A DNA stretch of 64,000 bases, taken from contig JAHQIY010000007.1 of assembly GCA_019054805.1 (NCBI GenBank), forward strand, positions 1,679,501-1,743,500, written 5' to 3'. This stretch comes from Brachionus manjavacas. Lineage: Eukaryota; Rotifera; Eurotatoria; Ploima; Brachionidae. A program made the position numbers and the translations under genes. Below are positions 9,106-20,151 of the stretch, piece by piece. A model generated the notes under the pieces. The model was not told the origin of the DNA, did not search any database, and was given only the letters and a program-made list of their open reading frames with translations. Position 1 is the first letter of the stretch, and each line of letters begins with the position of its first letter.

Positions 9106-11948
9106 TTTGTAATGATTTTAGGCTTTTGAAATATCTAAACAATTAATTTTGTTAGGCTAAAAATTTAAAATTAACTGGAAAAGAAAGTAAAACCTTAACT
9201 TGAAAAATGTGTTTTTTAGCTTATGAAAACAATTGTTTGCTTTTTATACATGCAAAAAAAGCAAGCAAAGCAAATTTACAAAGAAACAAGTGCAAATCGT
9301 TTTTCAAGTAAAATGGTTAAATAAATTGTGATAAGGATAAAGAATTAAGAGCTTGTTTCGATACGAGAGACAAGCTTCTTATTTAATCGGATGACAAAGT
9401 AAGACTGGTTGAAATATTTAAAATAAAATAGAAAATGATGGTGGTTTAAATAATCATTAAAGAACCTGGATATTTGCTTTTAATTAAAATACCTGAACAA
9501 ATTTTTAATTTATTAAAGAAATTTAAATTCATCTGAAAATCCGGTTTTTAACTCACAAGCAAAATAAGAAAGTTGATTTTTTAAATATAAGGTGTAATTC
9601 CATATTATTTGAAAAGAATGAAAAATTTTGAACTAAAAAATGATTTTTAGTAACTATTTTTGCGAAAAAAACTAAATTAACATAAATAATTGAAATTTTT
9701 TTAATCTTAATTAATTTTCATTCTATTCACTACAAAATTTTGCATCTTAAAATTTCTAATTAAATTTTAATTAAAGTATTGCAAATAAAGCACAAATATG
9801 AAGTTTTGAAAGACAAAAATTTTATCACATTTGTAACAGTAAAAAAATTTTTAAAAAAGTAAGCTTCAAATTATCGTATATTTTAATTTTAATTATGAGT
9901 AGTAACCTATTACAGAGATAAATTTTTATTTCTTTAAAGATTACTAAAAAAGAATTTGCGTGATAATATTATTTTAGATTTTATGGATTTTTATCATTTG
10001 AATCCTTATAAATTTGACATTTGAAATTACTGGTCATACTTAAAAATCAAATTATTATTTTATATATAATATGTTTTTAATATTTTATCGCTAACAAAAT
10101 TTCACATTTCTGATAATGCTCTTAACATGCTGAATCTTAAATATAAGTTAAACAAAAACTCTTAAATAAATGATGATTATTAATGATTTTAAAAGATTTA
10201 TTATTTATTCATTCTTTTTTCAATCAAATTAAAATGAAAATCAAATTTTATGTTCATTATAAAGAATTTGTTGTTTTGTAAAATTGATATTGTGTGATTT
10301 TGAAATACAAAAAATTGAAATTATAATTGGTGTTTGTTTTAAGTCTAAGATAATATTCAGAACAATTTTTAGATTAAAATCTAATTTTTTATTTCTCTTT
10401 ATTAAAATATTTTTTTTAAATTTTTTAATTTAGCTGTATAAATATTTTTTCAAAACCTAGAGACATAATTTTTTTTTTAACAAACAATTTACTTAACAAT
10501 ATTTAATTTTTTAAAATAATGTTTATGAAAATATATACTTAGAAATCATTCAAATGTTCTTTTATTCCTTTTTCATTAGATTTTTAAAAAGGATTTTTTT
10601 CAAATAGTTAAATTAATTTTGTTAATGAATTTTTTTTTAAATATTTTGACTTATAGACAATGAACTCTTTGGTTCTTTATTCTCTTAAACAAAGTGAACA
10701 AAAACTTTGGTTTTTTCTTTTTGTATAGTAAAATCTCTCAAAATACAAAATACACTTAGTTTTTTTTACTTAAATTTAAAATATCTTTTAAAAATCAATG
10801 GTTAATTATGGTTCTCTATGGTTCTTTTTAAATCATTCCACTCCCAAAACAAACCCGGAAGTGTTTCCTTGACTGAGGCTTCATCCCAAACCCATCAATT
10901 ATTTAATATTTCGATTTCGATTTTTCAGCTTAAATAAAATGAAAAATAATTAAGCTGAAATAACTTAAAAAAATCCAAAAAAAAAAGTTACTTAGAATTA
11001 GTAAAGCATGTTTTAAAAAGAACCATCAAGAATTATTGAAAACCAAAAATAACTATTTAATATGCGTAAAAAGAAGGAAGGATACTTCGAATTATTAGAG
11101 TCATGATTTAGAAAAAAAACACCAAAGGTTTTTCCGATTTCTATTAATGCCTTTGAAGAACTCAAAAGAACCTTAAAAATGAATCCAAAAAAAATAAAGG
11201 ATCCTAAATTTTATTATATTCTTTTTTAAAAATAGCTTAAAAGAAATTTGTATGAATATTTTTACTTTGTTATGAATAAAAACTATCACATTTGCGAAAT
11301 TAAGCTTAAAAAAAAGAACACTCATATTTATTAAATATTCATCAGTTTTTTAAATTTTAAACTCAGCAAAATATAATATCTAAAAATACCAATCTTGGTA
11401 GAAAAAAGGCCGATCATTTATTTTATTTTATTAATATAATTTCAATTGATTAAATAATTAACTTTTTTTTTTGGAAAATTAAATTTTTTTGTCTTATCTT
11501 TTTAAAAAATATGGCTTATGCTTTTGGAAACTTAAAATTGATGCTCAAATCCAGCGATATAATGAATACTCGTTTTTCTGATTGATTTTAATTGGAGTAA
11601 TTTTTTGTAAAAAATATTTTGCCTTCGTAGAAAATAATCTAAAAATTTGAATAAAATATAATAAAATTAATTCTATATGACGTGTTTGAAATATTTAAAT
11701 ATTTAATAATTTTTAAAGACATTTTTTTTCACATTTCGATTTACCTTTATTTTTAGATTTTATCTTAAAACGTATACTGTAAATGTATTTGATTAAAATA
11801 TTAAAACAATATCATAAATTTTGTCGTCATCAGTTGTCAAATGCTTTATTCGAAAAACTGATATCTTAGGTACTGAACTTAGAGTAGCATTTAATCAAAA
11901 AGATTTGGTTTAGATTTAAATTCAATTTTTTAAATTTCGAATTTAAAA
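9106..11948. other. Gene-free AT-rich spacer between ACBP and ERp44
   Basis: About 2.8 kb without a supported frame. The only structured item is the imperfect palindromic region at about 10650-11220, described separately. The remainder is A/T homopolymer-rich sequence, part of which must be promoter for the two divergent genes. Confidence 0.5.
10650..11220. repeat. Long imperfect palindrome, possible MITE/foldback
   Basis: The centre near 10923-10960 has tttcagcttaa facing ttaagctgaaa. Outward from it, left-arm motifs (ggttctttttaaatc near 10820; aaccaaagttt-type sequence near 10700) recur inverted on the right (ttttaaaaagaacc near 11010; caccaaaggttttt near 11120). Arm similarity is patchy, so either this is an old foldback element or AT-rich bias exaggerates it. 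No target duplication was found. Confidence 0.3.
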
Positions 11949-13750
11949 ATGAATATAGGCAAGCAATTAGCATTCATTTTGGTAAGAAATATTTATACTT
12001 TTTACGGCCTTAATTAATATTGATTCATAGTGTTTATGTTTCATTCATCAAGTTCATTCAGGTGCTCTCAAACTAACTAGCCAAAACTATGACGCGGTTC
12101 TTTCCAGCAATGAAGTTGTTTTTGTAAATTTTTATGCTAGCTGGTAACTAGAAGTTTTTTTATTATTAATTTTATCTTAATATTATTTTTACTCCAGGTG
12201 TAGATTTAGTCAGATGTTAGAACCGATATTTGATGATTTTGCCGAAAAGGCCATGAATGAGTTTCCTGTAAGATTAGTTTAAACTACTAATTTTGAACTT
12301 AAATTATCAAAAATAATATTTAGATCGGAAAATTAAGCATTGCCAAAGTTGATTGCGAAGCTGAAGGTAAATTTAAAAAATTTTTAGCTAGTTTTAAAAG
12401 ATTTGTTATTCAAAGGTCAAATTGCCAGCAAAAATCAAGTAAATAAATATCCTACTCTGAAAATGTTCCGAAACGGTATAGCAGTAAAAAAAGAATACAG
12501 AGGTGCAAGGTAAAATGAATAATTAAAAATAATATTTTTTTTAAATTTAATTATTAAAGATCTGCAGATGCCTTTATTTCTTATGTAAGAGATCAGTTAC
12601 AAAATCCAATTAAAATTGCCAAAACATATCCAGAATTTACCATCGCTTTGAATGAAGTAAATTAGAAATTTTTTTAAAAATATTTATTAATTGATTTTTA
12701 ATTAGAAAAAAAAGCGAATTTTAATCGGCTATTTCTTGAATGATCAAGTGGAATCTTTTAAATTATATACAAAACTTTCAAGTTTTTTGCGCGATAGCTG
12801 TTCTTTTATTGCCGTTTTAGCGTAACAAAAAATTAAATTTTTTTATTATATCTGTTTAATCTTAAGTCTAAAGAGATCAAAACATAGTGCAACGTGATAA
12901 TCTCGAACAAATATCTTTTAAAGAGGTAAAATTTAAATAAAAAAGGAAAAAAAACTATTTATTTAATAAGGATTTGGAACATAATGAAATTATTTATAAT
13001 GGGGGATTGAACAACTATGAAGCCTTGTATGCTTGGGCTAACGAAAAATGTACTCCTCTAGTTCGAGAGATCACCTTCGAAAATGCTGAAGTAATTTAAT
13101 CTAATTTAAGAAAAAATTTAGTAGTTTTAATTATTTTTTAAAGGAATTAACTGAAGAGGGTTTACCATTTCTTATATTGTTCCACAAGCCAGAAGATACG
13201 GAATCGATTAAGTTGTTTGAAGGAGAGGTAGCAAGACAGCTTGGTCACTTTAAAAGTATTTTTCTTTATTACTTAATTAGAAATCAAAAGATTTTATTTA
13301 TTTTTAGATACGATTACTTGCGTTCATGCTGATGGCAACAAATTTTCTCATCCTTTACACCATCTTGGTAAAACAGCTGCTGATTTACCAGTTTTGGCAA
13401 TAGATAGTTTTAGACACATGTACCTATTTCCGGATTATAAGCAAATGACGTATGCTTGATGTATTGTAATTTTCTTTTTTTAATTTTTTTGATTCAAAAG
13501 TGAAGGAAATCAGTTGGCAAAATTTGTGGAGGATTTACATTCTGGAAAATTGCATAGAGAATTTCATAATGGACCAGATCCAACTCCTGAACTATCTAAA
13601 GTCGAGCCATCTAATGGGAATCATTTGCCTAATGTCAAAGATGATAATAAACCCAAAGCTCCAAGTGGAACAACTCCTCCAGAATCTGTATTCATTAAAC
13701 TAGCGCCATCAAAAGATCGCTATTCAATAAAATTTGACGGTGAATTATAA
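11949..13750 (+). CDS. ERP44: ERp44 thioredoxin-family ER chaperone (12 exons, 413 aa)
   Basis: Exons: 11949-11981, 12031-12143, 12198-12267, 12324-12366, 12416-12509, 12560-12656, 12706-12821, 12874-12925, 12971-13090, 13144-13255, 13308-13449 and 13501-13750. All eleven introns are 45-56 nt with GT-AG ends, and every phase is consistent. A signal peptide (MNIGKQLAFILCLCF...VHSG) precedes the first thioredoxin domain, which carries the ERp44-specific CRFS site (Cys50-Ser53) in place of CxxC. Later landmarks are KYPTLKMFRNG, KCTPLVREITFENAE, EELTEEGLPFLILF-like and AIDSFRHMYLF. The C-terminal tail holds LHSGKLHREFHNGPDPT and ends DGEL, an ER-retrieval signal (RDEL in human). ERp44 shuttles between ER and early Golgi and retains Ero1 and unassembled clients by pH-dependent thiol binding. 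Human ERp44 is 406 aa. Confidence 0.96.
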
Positions 13751-14767
13751 AAAAATATTTTTTTCTCAATATTTGTTTCTTCCGAAACGTTCAGAATCAA
13801 AAACTAAAAAGTTTTGTAGATTTTTTAATCTAAATGATAAAATAACCTTTTAGAACAGTTCAAACTTGCTTTTTTGTTAAATATAACTTGATTAATGAAA
13901 TTAAATAGCAAACTCTTTGAAAGCCAAATGACTAGCTAATGTTTTTGAATTTTTTCTTCAAGGTCTTATTCATAGAAAAAATATATTTAGTGTTATTTTA
14001 TTTATTTTATAATTCTAATTTGATCAAAATTATATCAGCATTTTTTCTGAAGATAAATAATAAACTTTAAAAATTTTGGAATTGTTTTCTCATTTTATTT
14101 TTACTATGAATAATCTTTTTTTGAAAATGACTTTTTGGATATAATTAATCAATCTAATACATTAATTGAAGAATTGAAACCCTTAGCTGATAGAAATTTT
14201 TATCAAATAAGTTATTTAATGTATAAGTTTTTTTTGCAAGCAAGCAATATAAATAAAGATAATCCATTCTTGATTCGCTTTTAAATAGGGACTTGTAAGA
14301 GGACGCTCATTTGCAATGGTATACGGTAAGATTCTTGCAAAGTCAACTATTCAAAGACAAAATTGAAGTTTTTTCTTAATTTCTTTTCCAATTTGATTAT
14401 TTATTTAAAAAAAGACGGCTTCAAGGAAAATTTAAAATTTTATAAAGTGCAATAGGCTTAAGTTAAAATTTTTGCCAAAAATACAGAAATTTTTAGCCAG
14501 AAGAGCAAGAAGACATTCAATGACCGCAAATTTTCTCTGAGGTTCAGATGGTCACAATTTTAATCGAGGCAATGCAGTAAAACTACCATTGATTTGGGTT
14601 TAAAATGGAAAAATAAAATGACTACAAAATTTATTAAAAAAATTAAATTCATTATATAAAAAATTTGTTATAATTGAAAAATTTTTATTGAATTAAAGTT
14701 TTGTAGCACTCCAGCTTGGCTCTTTTTAGAAAAATATTGTAAAAGGTAATATTTAATGATTAAAGTA
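13751..14767. other. Convergent spacer, no supported gene
   Basis: Lies between ERp44 and the minus-strand coiled-coil gene. Short protein-like segments occur at about 14115-14215 and 14289-14326, the latter bounded by acceptor- and donor-like signals. They cannot be joined into a credible frame or matched to a family. The rest is A/T-rich. Confidence 0.4.
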
Positions 14768-15225
14768 TTACTCTTGGGATCCCAGCAATGTTGCCCGGCT
14801 CACGATTTCTTTTGCATAGTCATTTATAATCGATTGATCTTTTTTCTGATTTTCTTGTTTAATATTTTCAAGTCTTTCATCTAAAAACATAATTTGGTTT
14901 GCTTTATGACAATCAAAAAATTCAAATTTTACTCGTCAGTTTTAGTTCATTTCTTTTTTTATTTAGAATCAACTTCAAATTAGAAATCTTTTGCTCATTT
15001 AGTTCATTTTCTCGATTACAAATATTCAAATGATTCATAAGTATTTGATTATTCTGGTCTAACTGAATTAACTTATTCGACGTTCCTTTAATTATTCTAT
15101 TTATGACCATAGTTGCTTCATGAGTTCTTATATCACCAAGGGTAGCTAAATAAATTTAAAAAATTTATTTGAATTTCAATCTAAAATTTTAATTTACTGA
15201 TCGAATCCTGATCTGGTTCTTTCAT
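14768..15225 (-). CDS. Small coiled-coil protein, 117 aa (3 exons; KXD1-like?)
   Basis: Exons on the minus strand are 15198-15225, 14933-15145 and 14768-14880, with introns of 52 nt, GT-AG ends and consistent phases. The spliced product is 117 residues, starts MKEPDQDSI and is almost entirely predicted helix. It has heptad-like hydrophobics (INRIIKG, LIQLDQNNQILMNHL, ISNLKLILNKKRNEL) and ends EIVSRATLLGSQE. The pattern NQILMNHL followed about 25 residues later by KKRNEL recalls the KxDL-motif family (KXD1, a BLOC-1/BORC-associated lysosome-positioning protein), but the KxDL core is not exact. That identification is tentative. There is no signal peptide or membrane segment. The exon structure supports a real host gene. 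Confidence 0.6.
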
Positions 15226-16198
15226 ATTTTTAACAAAATTAATGCTATTTATTTTTAAAAAAGTCTGTTTGATTATTTGTAAATGAATCAGTAATTTAGT
15301 AGTAGTAGTATTTTTGATAATATAATAAAAAATCTTTTAATTATTATGCTAAAAAAAATTTTTTATCAAAAAAATAAACTCTTTAATATTTAATTGTTAA
15401 AGATGATCCTTTAAAAGAACAATTCAATGCTTATGCTTGAAAATTATGTTATAAAATTTATAAATTTAACTTTTCTTTTGGTTATTTATAAAATCTGCTA
15501 AAACCACTAAGATTGTAAAAAATAACCGAATGAAACGTTAAATAAAGTCTACGATCTTTAAAAATTTCCTTAAAAACCTTATCAAGTATTCCTGATTGAA
15601 AACTTGATTTGTTTCTTTTTGGTCCTCTGTGCATGATTTAGCATACTTTAAAGAATCTTTATTTCTGATATTTTTTTTTATTTGGTATCTTTAATTTTTA
15701 CTTCTGCTTAAAGGAGTTAAATTATAAATAAATAAAATAAATAAAAAGTCATCTTTTAAATTTAAAGGACATTTTTTTGACTATATATCTGTTGTTTTAA
15801 ATATTGGTTTGTGATTATGGCAAAGCGAATTATTCTACAAGTTTTAAGAATTTATTTTTTACAATCTTTTTCTATTCTTTAAAAACAAAATAATTATTCA
15901 ATTAAATAGCTTTGGCGATTGATCTTTCTTATTTTACAATTCGCTTTTAATTGAATTAATTTTTCGAGGACTTTTTAAAAATAAAAATGTTTCTGTGAAT
16001 TGGATTGATTTTTGATCATTCTCTAAAAATCAAAAGAACCTTCTTAAATTTCTTAAAAAAAACATCAAACGATAAACAACACTTGTGTAAATAAACAATT
16101 TTCGAGTAATAAAACATTACTTGTACCGATTATTAAAAAAATTTACATTATCTAAATTTATTATAAAATTTTAAAGATTTAATTAAATAATTTTTTAA
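15226..16198. other. AT-rich spacer upstream of transposon-like element
   Basis: No coding frame of note. A short TAG-repeat (agtagtagtag) lies near 15300. The last bases carry the left copy of the TTAAATAA duplication, which starts at 16199. Confidence 0.5.
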
Positions 16199-16226
16199 TT
16201 AAATAAGGGCTTAAATTTTTTGGGGG

Positions 16227-16390
16227 TGACAAATTTAATTTTTTTAAGATGACAAAAATAACTAAAAGTGGTGACTAATTTAATCTATTTTAGCTGACAA
16301 TAAAAAACTAATTATTCTGACAAAAAAAACTAAACGACTGACAAATATATTTATATTGAGATGACTATTTAATAATTTTGCACTGACAAA
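16227..16390 (+). repeat. Eight TGAC-headed units at 21-23 bp spacing
   Basis: Eight consecutive units each begin TGAC (mostly TGACAAA or TGACTAA) and are spaced 21-23 bp, about two helical turns, while the rest of each unit is degenerate. A matching inverted series of GTCA boxes lies at about 16735-16845. The arrangement resembles phased protein-binding sites near a transposon end. Confidence 0.7.
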
Positions 16391-16886
16391 ATTTTATTTA
16401 TTTTTATTTTATTTTATTTTAGTTCTAATTAAGCTATTTAGTTTGACTTGAGTGGAAATCAAAAGTAATAAACCCTATGTTTCACAAGGAGTGAATAAGG
16501 AAAAAAAAAAGAAAGCTATTTAGTAATTTAATTCTCTAAGATTGTAAGGATTGAACTTAAATTGTGGCGTTTTCTCATAGTTGACTCTTGTTGACATGAG
16601 CTTGATGATGAGATTTGGACAAAACGGTTTGTCTTAATCGTCTGGAACTTCCTTCCGATTTTGGTGCTATAGTTCAAGATTTTGATTTTTATTGTGAGCT
16701 CAAAATCATTAATTTGTTGTAAAAATAATTAATTAGTCAAAAAAGTATTTTTGACACTCAAATAATTATTTTATCAGTCAATTAATTTATTTGTCATCAT
16801 ATGTAGTTTTTTTGTCAGTAGATTTAGTCTTTATGGTCAGTAAAATTTAATTTTTTTCTGATTCTATTCTACAAGAAATCTCTTAG

Positions 16887-17708
16887 TTTTATCAAGATGA
16901 TGGTGATCTTGATTTAGATTACTTACCCAATGATGTTTCGATACATGATTATGATGATAATGTTAAGACTGATGATGGAATAAGTTTTACTGAGACTGAA
17001 CCAGACGGTTTTTATCTTAATTCATTAGGTCTTGATAATAAACTGACCCTTATCAATTATAATCAAATACATAGAGATAAACAGTTTAATGGTTCACTTA
17101 TAGATATTACCAACAATTTAAGTGAAATTAAGTTAAATGTTAGTGCTTTTGAAATTGCAATTTGTTTAATAGGTTCTATTATTGAAAATGTATTTGGCAA
17201 AGAATCAATTGAAATATCTAGTGAAACCCCAATTGAATCTTTAGAAATTAAAATGAAACAATTGCATGAGAATGTATTCAATTGTCAAAGAAAAATTTAT
17301 TTTGTTTGTTTACCACCTAACCACAGACGCATTTTACATGCTGTATGTAATAAGTTGAGTTTATATCATTGGACAAATTATGGTAATTTTACTGTATCAA
17401 ATCGTTTTGTAGATGAGTTATGCTATAAAAGATTCAAGCAAGTAGCTTCATTAGATTCCATTCGTATTAAGGTTTCAAAAAAAATTGAAATTCTTGAATC
17501 TAAGTTGCTTCAAGGGGGAAATCGAATGAAGAAAACTGCTTTGAAGTTAGAAAAAGAAGCTTTGTGTCTACCTGGTCCATCTAAAGAAGCTCTTGATGAA
17601 ATGAATAAACTCGGCATTAAATCAAAAACAAAGAGAAAAATTAATAAAGAGACAGAAATTGTTTCTTCGCCAATAGCAAATAGATTGCGTTCTAGAAAAA
17701 AAAACTAA
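16887..17708 (+). CDS. R3H-domain-like protein exon (273 codons)
   Basis: An open frame follows an acceptor-like aatctcttag and runs to the stop ending at 17708. The first half is acidic (DDGDLDLDYLPNDV). The centre reads CLPPNHRRILHAVCNKLSL followed by GNFTVSNRF. This combination of Arg-x2-LHAVC with a downstream VSNR is the pattern of the R3H nucleic-acid-binding domain as I remember it from R3HDM4-type proteins. A basic, probably nuclear tail follows (KSKTKRKIN, RLRSRKKN). No upstream exon or start could be fixed; the first ATG codon in frame is 17253, which would give 151 aa, but the sequence before it is equally protein-like. The exon lies wholly inside the putative transposon 16207-17942, so it may be a captured host exon, a cargo gene, or a host gene around which the element ends are illusory. 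Confidence 0.5.
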   Translation, partial: FYQDDGDLDLDYLPNDVSIHDYDDNVKTDDGISFTETEPDGFYLNSLGLDNKLTLINYNQIHRDKQFNGSLIDITNNLSEIKLNVSAFEIAICLIGSIIENVFGKESIEISSETPIESLEIKMKQLHENVFNCQRKIYFVCLPPNHRRILHAVCNKLSLYHWTNYGNFTVSNRFVDELCYKRFKQVASLDSIRIKVSKKIEILESKLLQGGNRMKKTALKLEKEALCLPGPSKEALDEMNKLGIKSKTKRKINKETEIVSSPIANRLRSRKKN

Positions 17709-17950
17709 AACTTAATTACTAATAGTATTTTCTATTTTTTTATATAATTAATGATTTGTCAAAAATAAATTTTTTTTTTGTGTTCACGTAATTAATTATC
17801 TTTTTTTGTTCACCTTTATGTGACCACACATTTAACCTGTGTTCACCTATTTTCAAAATTATGTTTTTCACGTAATTATGTGAACTAGTGCGCACATAAT
17901 TAACAAGACCCATTTTTTTTGTCAGTCCATTAATTGATGGCCTTAAATAA

Positions 17951-20151
17951 ATACTAATAACAATCTTTAAAAAATGATCTTAAGAATTCAATTACTTGAA
18001 TAAAATTTAAACGATTTAAAAAAAAAAAATTGAAGAGAATTGTAATTACAATTTTTAAATTCACTAAAAATTAAAACATTAAAATTGAAAAACAATAGAA
18101 GGTCTGATTATAAAACAGATGCCTTCGATAGGAAATAGATCGAAGACGACAAACCTGCTTTTTGCACTCAACTTGGAACCAGTTGACTCAAAAATAAGGA
18201 AAACTTAACTTAGCGTTACCAAGAAATCTCTTGAAAACGAATTTACGTCTTAACTGCTCTAAAGCAATCAAAACAAGGTTTATCGACCCAATAAATTCAT
18301 TAAAGAAATATTAGGACATATTAGGGTCGTGGTAGTCAGTAAATAAAGAAGTAATAGACGGTAAACTTGGAGATAGGAAAAAGGCTCAAAATGGAATTTG
18401 TAGATCGATAAAAAATTGTTTAGAAGACTTAGAAGAAAGTCACTTAATTAAAATTACCTGTTAAAGTTCACTTCTCCTGAAGTATTAAAAGATGTTACCT
18501 TAGATCGAGTGAGTTTTAGTCAGTATCCTTTCGGAGTGGACTTGGGAGTTCCATTTTAGAGGTGCTGGTAATGAGTGCAACCGATTTCTCGCCTATAACG
18601 GTGACCTGTGTCTTAAATTCGTAATTATCCTAAAAAAGCGTTGACAAATGAACATAACAAATTAAAAATGTAATTTAAAATTTTCAATTTAAAAAAAGAT
18701 ATCATTATATTTTTTTTCTTTTTAGCAAATACTTCTTGAATTCAAAAAAAAATTATATTATCTTAATTTTGAAAATTTTGAAGTTAATGATCAATTTTTT
18801 GTGCTCAGAATAATCAAAAAAATGCTATTTTAGGTGAGTAATTTTTTGCAGAATTTTGCAGATCTAAACTTTTGACCTTTAAATTTTACATAGTATGTTA
18901 AATAGATACAAAAAAGTATCTCTGCATTAATTCTATTAAGATATGACAATTTATTTCATAGTTTAAACCTTTTTTGATCATTTTGAGCACCAAAAATTGA
19001 TAGTAAACTTCAAGTTGCCTAATTATTTTTAAAAGATCATCTTTAAAATTTAAAACTTTTTAAATTTAATTTTTTTTCATCGCCGAATCTGGTGTAATTT
19101 TTGAAATAAATAGCAAAAAGTAATTAAAAATTCCATTATTTTACTATAAAAAAATCGCAAAATTAAAGAATTTATGTTTCCTTTAGCAAACCCTTTTCAA
19201 GTCTATAAATATTTTTTGACTGAGAGGATACCAAAAAGACCACTTCACTGGACTCCAAAAGGACAACGTAAGGGAGAGTGACCAGTATTAACATGGAGGT
19301 CAATAATAACGAAATAGATTACCTACATGGGAATGACATGGGGAGAAGTGGAAATCAAAAGTAATAGCCCAAGCTCCATAATGAGCAAATAGGGAAAAAA
19401 ATGTACACCATCTCTAAGAATTCTCATGGTCGTTCGTACCTCTTTAGTCATCCAATTTGGCAATCAGGATCTGTGCACAGACCATCTGCTCCAAACTATG
19501 ACTAATTTAATTTTCAAAATTATTTTTTATTTCAAAAATTAGATAAAATAAATTGTTATCAAATTAAGTAAGTATTAAAATTTTTATTTCTAAAATAAAA
19601 AAAATTGATAAAATATTTCGCTTTTTTGGCCAAAAATCTCAAACATAAAACTTGTGAAAATATTCAATTAAGCGATTTTAATTTGTTTCAAACAGATGAC
19701 TAAGTATTGGGAAAATTTTGTTTCTTTATTATTTAAAAACTATTTCATAATATATCTTTTAATTAAGACAAAAATTCCAAGGTAAGCTACTTAAATAATT
19801 TATTAATAATTATGATTATGATAATGTAATTTGTTACACCATAAACAAATGTCTTGTGAGAATTTTGAATTTTATTTCGATAATTTTATTTCTTCTAATA
19901 AATAATATAATATTGTTGTCAAGAGCTAAGCTATCGTTGCTGTTTAAATAAAAGGAATCTTAAACAGTGATCTAATTACTAAATAAATCATAAAATTATT
20001 CTACCAACTTTTTTTTTACTTTTCCAAATATTCAAAAATTCGAATTGATTAAATTTTACACTTATTTCTTCCAAAAGCATTGTTTCCAATTTGTTCAGAA
20101 TTCACTCTTGACTCGATGACTAACAATTGAGTTTTTAATCAAGACCCAAAA
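17951..20151. other. Repeat-rich non-coding stretch upstream of PI4KA
   Basis: No supported gene. Base composition rises at about 18100-18640 and 19230-19500, suggesting old interspersed repeats. A tRNA-head-like gggtcgtggtagtcag sits at about 18323, similar to gggtcgtggtggtcag near 23026. A block at 19348-19366 recurs inside the upstream element at 16452. A block at 18948-19030 matches 391-480. The final part must contain the PI4KA promoter. Confidence 0.45.

Larger units (their letters stand above)
16207..17942 (+). mobile_element. Putative DNA transposon with 8-bp target duplication and R3H-like exon
   Basis: Exact TTAAATAA copies at 16199-16206 and 17943-17950 bracket a 1736-bp segment. 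The left end begins GGGCTTAAATT and continues to a TGACAAA box about 20 bp in. The right end, read inward on the minus strand, begins GGCCATCAATT and also reaches TGACAAA at the same spacing. The termini therefore resemble a diverged inverted repeat. Inside are a phased TGAC array (16227-16390), an opposite-oriented GTCA array (about 16735-16845), the coding exon 16887-17708, and several GTTCAC units near 17780-17890. An 8-bp duplication with GG-starting ends would fit Merlin-type elements, but no transposase is seen, so the superfamily is unassigned. In such AT-rich DNA a chance 8-bp match is possible, so I hold this with moderate confidence. Confidence 0.5.
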
